Below are positions 61,663 through 64,000 of a DNA stretch of 64,000 nt, one piece after another. The DNA comes from Rhodococcus_F sp040656415 (GTDB lineage Bacteria; Actinomycetota; Actinomycetes; Mycobacteriales; Mycobacteriaceae). A program made the translations under genes and the position numbers. The notes below the pieces were generated by a model. The model did not search any database and had not been told where the DNA came from. It was given only the letters and a program-made list of their open reading frames with translations. Every line of letters begins with the position of its first letter. Positions within the stretch are counted from its first letter, which is position 1. Location of the stretch: contig NZ_JBFAMC010000001.1 in NCBI RefSeq assembly GCF_040656415.1, forward strand, positions 1,798,001 to 1,862,000. Reading direction: 5' to 3'.

Positions 61663-62502
61663 GTGAGCGCAGGCGACGCATACGGTGACATCTTTTCAGG
61701 GCATTACCGGACCAGGCGAACGAAGACTCCCACGGTATCCGCCGAGCGTGGCCTGGTCGTCGAAGATGCGGGCACGGGCTTCTGCGGGGCCGTGGTCGGG
61801 TTCGAGCGAACGTACGACGGTGACTTCGTGCGGTTGGAAGATCGTGCGCGGCGAACCCGGTTGTTCGGGATGCGCGAGGCGGCGTTCCTCATCGACGGCA
61901 AGCCGGTGACGCTGGCGCGACCGAAACCGAAGGCCGCGGAGTCGGCGCCGACGAGATCGGCCTCGGGGTCCACCAAGGTGGAGGGGCTGCGGGCACGGAC
62001 GGCTCTGGCGAGCCGAATATGGGTGGAAGGTGTGCACGACGCAGCCCTGGTGGAACGCGTATGGGGGCACGATCTGCGTGTCGAGGGTGTTGTCGTCGAA
62101 CATCTGGAGGGACTGGACAATCTTGCCGACAGGCTGCGCGAATTCCGCCCCGGCCCCGGTAGGCGTGTCGGTGTGCTCGTCGATCACTTGGTGATCGGTG
62201 CCAAAGAGAGCCACCTGACCGAGGGACTCGGTCCGCACGTGCTCGTGACCGGGCATCCGTTCATCGATGTCTGGGAAGCCGTCCGGCCCTCGGCAGTGGG
62301 AATAGACGCGTGGCCGAAGATTCCCCGCGGCGAAGACTGGAAGACAGGTGTATGTAGGGAGTTGGGGTGGGGGACTCCCAGGGATGGTTGGCGGCGCGTA
62401 TATTCTGCCGTCAGTGGTTTCCGGGATTTGGAAGCACCGCTGATCGGAGCGGTCGAACAACTGATCGACTTCGTCACCGTCGATTCGGAAGATTCTGGTT
62501 AG
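61663..62502 (+). CDS. DUF3097 family protein
   Basis: A 279-residue soluble protein I recognise as DUF3097-like, widespread in actinobacteria and of unknown function. It has a short N-terminal domain (GLVVEDAGTGFCGAVVGFER, FGMREAAFLIDGKPVTL), a Ser/Thr/Lys linker near residue 100, and a C-terminal half that looks like a TOPRIM-like nucleotide-handling fold (IWVEGVHDAALVERVWGHDL, VGVLVDHLVIGAKESHL, PHVLVTGHPFIDVWEAV), with acidic residues where metal ligands could be. A nucleic-acid or nucleotide role is inferred. GTG at 61663 is chosen because the conserved sequence begins there. It lies eight bases before nfeD. Confidence 0.75.
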   Translation: MSAGDAYGDIFSGHYRTRRTKTPTVSAERGLVVEDAGTGFCGAVVGFERTYDGDFVRLEDRARRTRLFGMREAAFLIDGKPVTLARPKPKAAESAPTRSASGSTKVEGLRARTALASRIWVEGVHDAALVERVWGHDLRVEGVVVEHLEGLDNLADRLREFRPGPGRRVGVLVDHLVIGAKESHLTEGLGPHVLVTGHPFIDVWEAVRPSAVGIDAWPKIPRGEDWKTGVCRELGWGTPRDGWRRVYSAVSGFRDLEAPLIGAVEQLIDFVTVDSEDSG

Positions 62503-62510
62503 ATGGTGTT

Positions 62511-62945
62511 GTGGCTGCATTGATTTGGTTGGTGGCGAGTGCCCTGCTCGCGGCCGCGGAAGCCCTGACGGGAGACTTCTTTCTGCTCATGCTTGCAGGC
62601 GGCGCACTGGCGACTGCGGGCGTGACGGCGATTACGGATTTCCCGGTCTGGGTCGACGCGGTGATCTTTGGCGTGTTGTCGATCTCGTTGCTCCTCGGAG
62701 TGCGGCCTATGTTGCTGCGCAGATTCTCCAAACCGCCGCAGATCCAGATCGGGGTGGAGGCGCTCTCCGGGAAACAGGCATTGGTCCTCGAGGAAGTGGC
62801 GGAGCACGGGGGGCAGATCAGGTTGGAGGACGGAGACGTATGGACAGCCCGACCACTTGATACCACGGAGGTGTATCCGCCGGGAACGACCGTGACGGTA
62901 ATGCAAATTGACGGTGCAACCGCCGTCGTGTGGAGAGGACTGTAG
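62511..62945 (+). CDS. NfeD-like membrane protein (Rv1487-like)
   Basis: A 144-residue protein with two or three N-terminal membrane helices (ALIWLVASALLAAAEALTG, FFLLMLAGGALATAGVTAI, WVDAVIFGVLSISLLLGV) and a C-terminal OB-fold-like NfeD domain (SGKQALVLEEVAEHGGQIRL, then VWTARPLD and VYPPGTTVTVMQIDGATAVV). NfeD proteins partner SPFH proteins, and the next gene is one: its ATG directly follows this stop codon. GTG at 62511 is the start nearest the first helix. Together they are expected to organise membrane microdomains. Confidence 0.9.
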   Translation: MAALIWLVASALLAAAEALTGDFFLLMLAGGALATAGVTAITDFPVWVDAVIFGVLSISLLLGVRPMLLRRFSKPPQIQIGVEALSGKQALVLEEVAEHGGQIRLEDGDVWTARPLDTTEVYPPGTTVTVMQIDGATAVVWRGL

Positions 62946-64000
62946 ATGGAAGCACTCATAGTGCTGATCGTGATCGTGCTGTTCATTGCGTTGGTGGTGT
63001 CCAAGTCGGTGGCCCTGATTCCACAGGCCGATGCGGCGGTGATCGAGCGCCTCGGCCGATACTCGCGGACGATATCCGGGCAGTTGACGTTCCTCATCCC
63101 ATTTGTGGACCGCATTCGCGCCAAGGTAGATCTGAGGGAACGAGTGGTGTCGTTCCCGCCGCAGCCGGTGATCACCCAGGACAACCTGACGCTCAGCATC
63201 GATACCGTCGTGTACTTCCAGGTGACCAACCCACACGCTGCGGTGTACGAGATCAGCAACTACATCGTCGGTGTGGAACAGTTGACCACCACCACTCTGC
63301 GTAACGTCGTCGGCGGCATGACGCTGGAGGACACGCTGACCTCACGTGATTCCATCAACGGCCAGCTGCGCGGCGTTCTGGACGAGGCCACCGGACGATG
63401 GGGTCTGCGCGTCGCCCGCGTGGAGCTGAAGAGCATCGATCCGCCGCCCTCGATCCAGGAATCGATGGAGAAGCAGATGAAGGCGGATCGCGAGAAGCGC
63501 GCCACGATCCTCACCGCAGAGGGGCACCGCGAGTCGGCGATCAAGACGGCAGAGGGTGACAAGCAGAGCCGGATCCTCGCCGCTGAGGGTGCGAAGCAGG
63601 CGTCGATCCTCAGCGCTGAAGGTGAGCGCCAGTCTCGCATCCTGAGGGCTCAGGGTGAGCGGGCCGCCAAGTACCTGCAGGCGCAGGGTCAGGCGAAAGC
63701 GATCGAAAAGGTTTTTGCCGCAATCAAATCCGGCAAGCCCACCCCCGAACTGCTTGCCTACCAGTACCTGCAGACGCTGCCGCAGATGGCGCAGGGCGAC
63801 GCGAACAAGGTGTGGATGGTGCCGAGCGACTTCGGGGACGCCCTCAAGGGATTCGCGAAGAACCTTGGTGCGCAGGGCATGGACGGCGTGTTCCGGTACG
63901 AGCCGTCCACGACGGACGAGGATCTGCCGAAGCCCGAGGACGATTCGGAAGAGGTCGCGGACTGGTTCGAAACCAAATCCGACCCGACCATCGCCCAGGC
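62946..64000 (+). CDS. SPFH/Band 7 (stomatin-like) protein, 3'-truncated by window edge
   Basis: The frame runs open to the end of the window (351 codons), so the C-terminus is missing. One N-terminal membrane helix (ALIVLIVIVLFIALVVSKSV), then the SPFH domain (VIERLGRYSRTISGQLTFLI; DTVVYFQVTNPHAAVYEI; NVVGGMTLEDTLTSRD) and a helical flotillin-like stalk made of six 11-residue units starting AEG or AQG (63517-63714). The end is acidic (TTDEDLPKPEDDSEEVADWF). Counterpart of Rv1488, paired with the NfeD gene, which it abuts. A membrane scaffold role is inferred from the family. Confidence 0.93.
   Translation, partial: MEALIVLIVIVLFIALVVSKSVALIPQADAAVIERLGRYSRTISGQLTFLIPFVDRIRAKVDLRERVVSFPPQPVITQDNLTLSIDTVVYFQVTNPHAAVYEISNYIVGVEQLTTTTLRNVVGGMTLEDTLTSRDSINGQLRGVLDEATGRWGLRVARVELKSIDPPPSIQESMEKQMKADREKRATILTAEGHRESAIKTAEGDKQSRILAAEGAKQASILSAEGERQSRILRAQGERAAKYLQAQGQAKAIEKVFAAIKSGKPTPELLAYQYLQTLPQMAQGDANKVWMVPSDFGDALKGFAKNLGAQGMDGVFRYEPSTTDEDLPKPEDDSEEVADWFETKSDPTIAQ

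Overview
The window is high-GC actinobacterial chromosome, almost certainly Rhodococcus or a close relative in the Mycobacteriales. The gene order is largely collinear with the Mycobacterium tuberculosis segment I remember as Rv1420 to Rv1488: uvrC-rapZ-yvcK-whiA, gap-pgk-tpi-secG, the pentose-phosphate cluster, ctaB/qor/ctaA, an ABC transporter, an MptB-like mannosyltransferase, the suf operon, an ABC-F protein, acnR-acn, rip, moxR-DUF58-VWA, fabG1-inhA-hemH, and nfeD-SPFH. GTG and TTG starts and 4-base stop/start overlaps are common. No tRNA, rRNA, CRISPR array, IS element or prophage was recognised.

Layout. 1-4508: 3' part of uvrC, then the tightly packed rapZ-yvcK-whiA. 4682-8065: lower glycolysis (gap, pgk, tpiA) and secG; 8153-10909: anaplerotic ppc. 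11190-13502: two tandem secreted seven-repeat YVTN propeller paralogues. 13941-20372 (minus): tkt-tal-zwf-opcA-pgl. 20605-29526: heme A synthesis (ctaB, ctaA), a quinone oxidoreductase, an ABC exporter locus that looks duplicated and rearranged, and an MptB-like GT-C glycosyltransferase. 29665-36230: sufR and sufBDCSUT, ending in a good terminator. 36310-39629 (minus): Ku, lycopene cyclase and a secreted PI-PLC-type protein. 40534-46574: an accessory hexonate/sugar catabolic cluster (SDR, FadR/GntR regulator, ManD-type dehydratase, zinc alcohol dehydrogenase, sugar porter) with two matching operator palindromes. 46690-51798: ABC-F ATPase, AcnR, aconitase. 52105-64000: cell-envelope and fatty-acid genes (membrane protein, Rip endopeptidase, MoxR/DUF58/VWA operon, MabA, InhA), ferrochelatase, two conserved hypotheticals, NfeD, and a truncated SPFH protein.

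The most unusual locus is 23983-27744. An intact ABC ATPase is followed by a secreted-type propeller protein whose first ~30 residues match the N-terminus of the ABC permease. Next come a hairpin and a degraded second ATPase copy that still ends in an ATGA overlap with the intact permease, and after the permease a second hairpin with the same core. I read this as tandem duplication of an ATPase-permease-hairpin module, followed by replacement of one permease body by a foreign secreted domain and decay of one ATPase.

Regulatory sites seen directly: a SufR-type dyad overlapping the sufR start codon, an AcnR-type operator inside the predicted acn promoter spacer, two CTGGT-N3-ACCAG palindromes serving the sugar-acid cluster, and several terminator hairpins.
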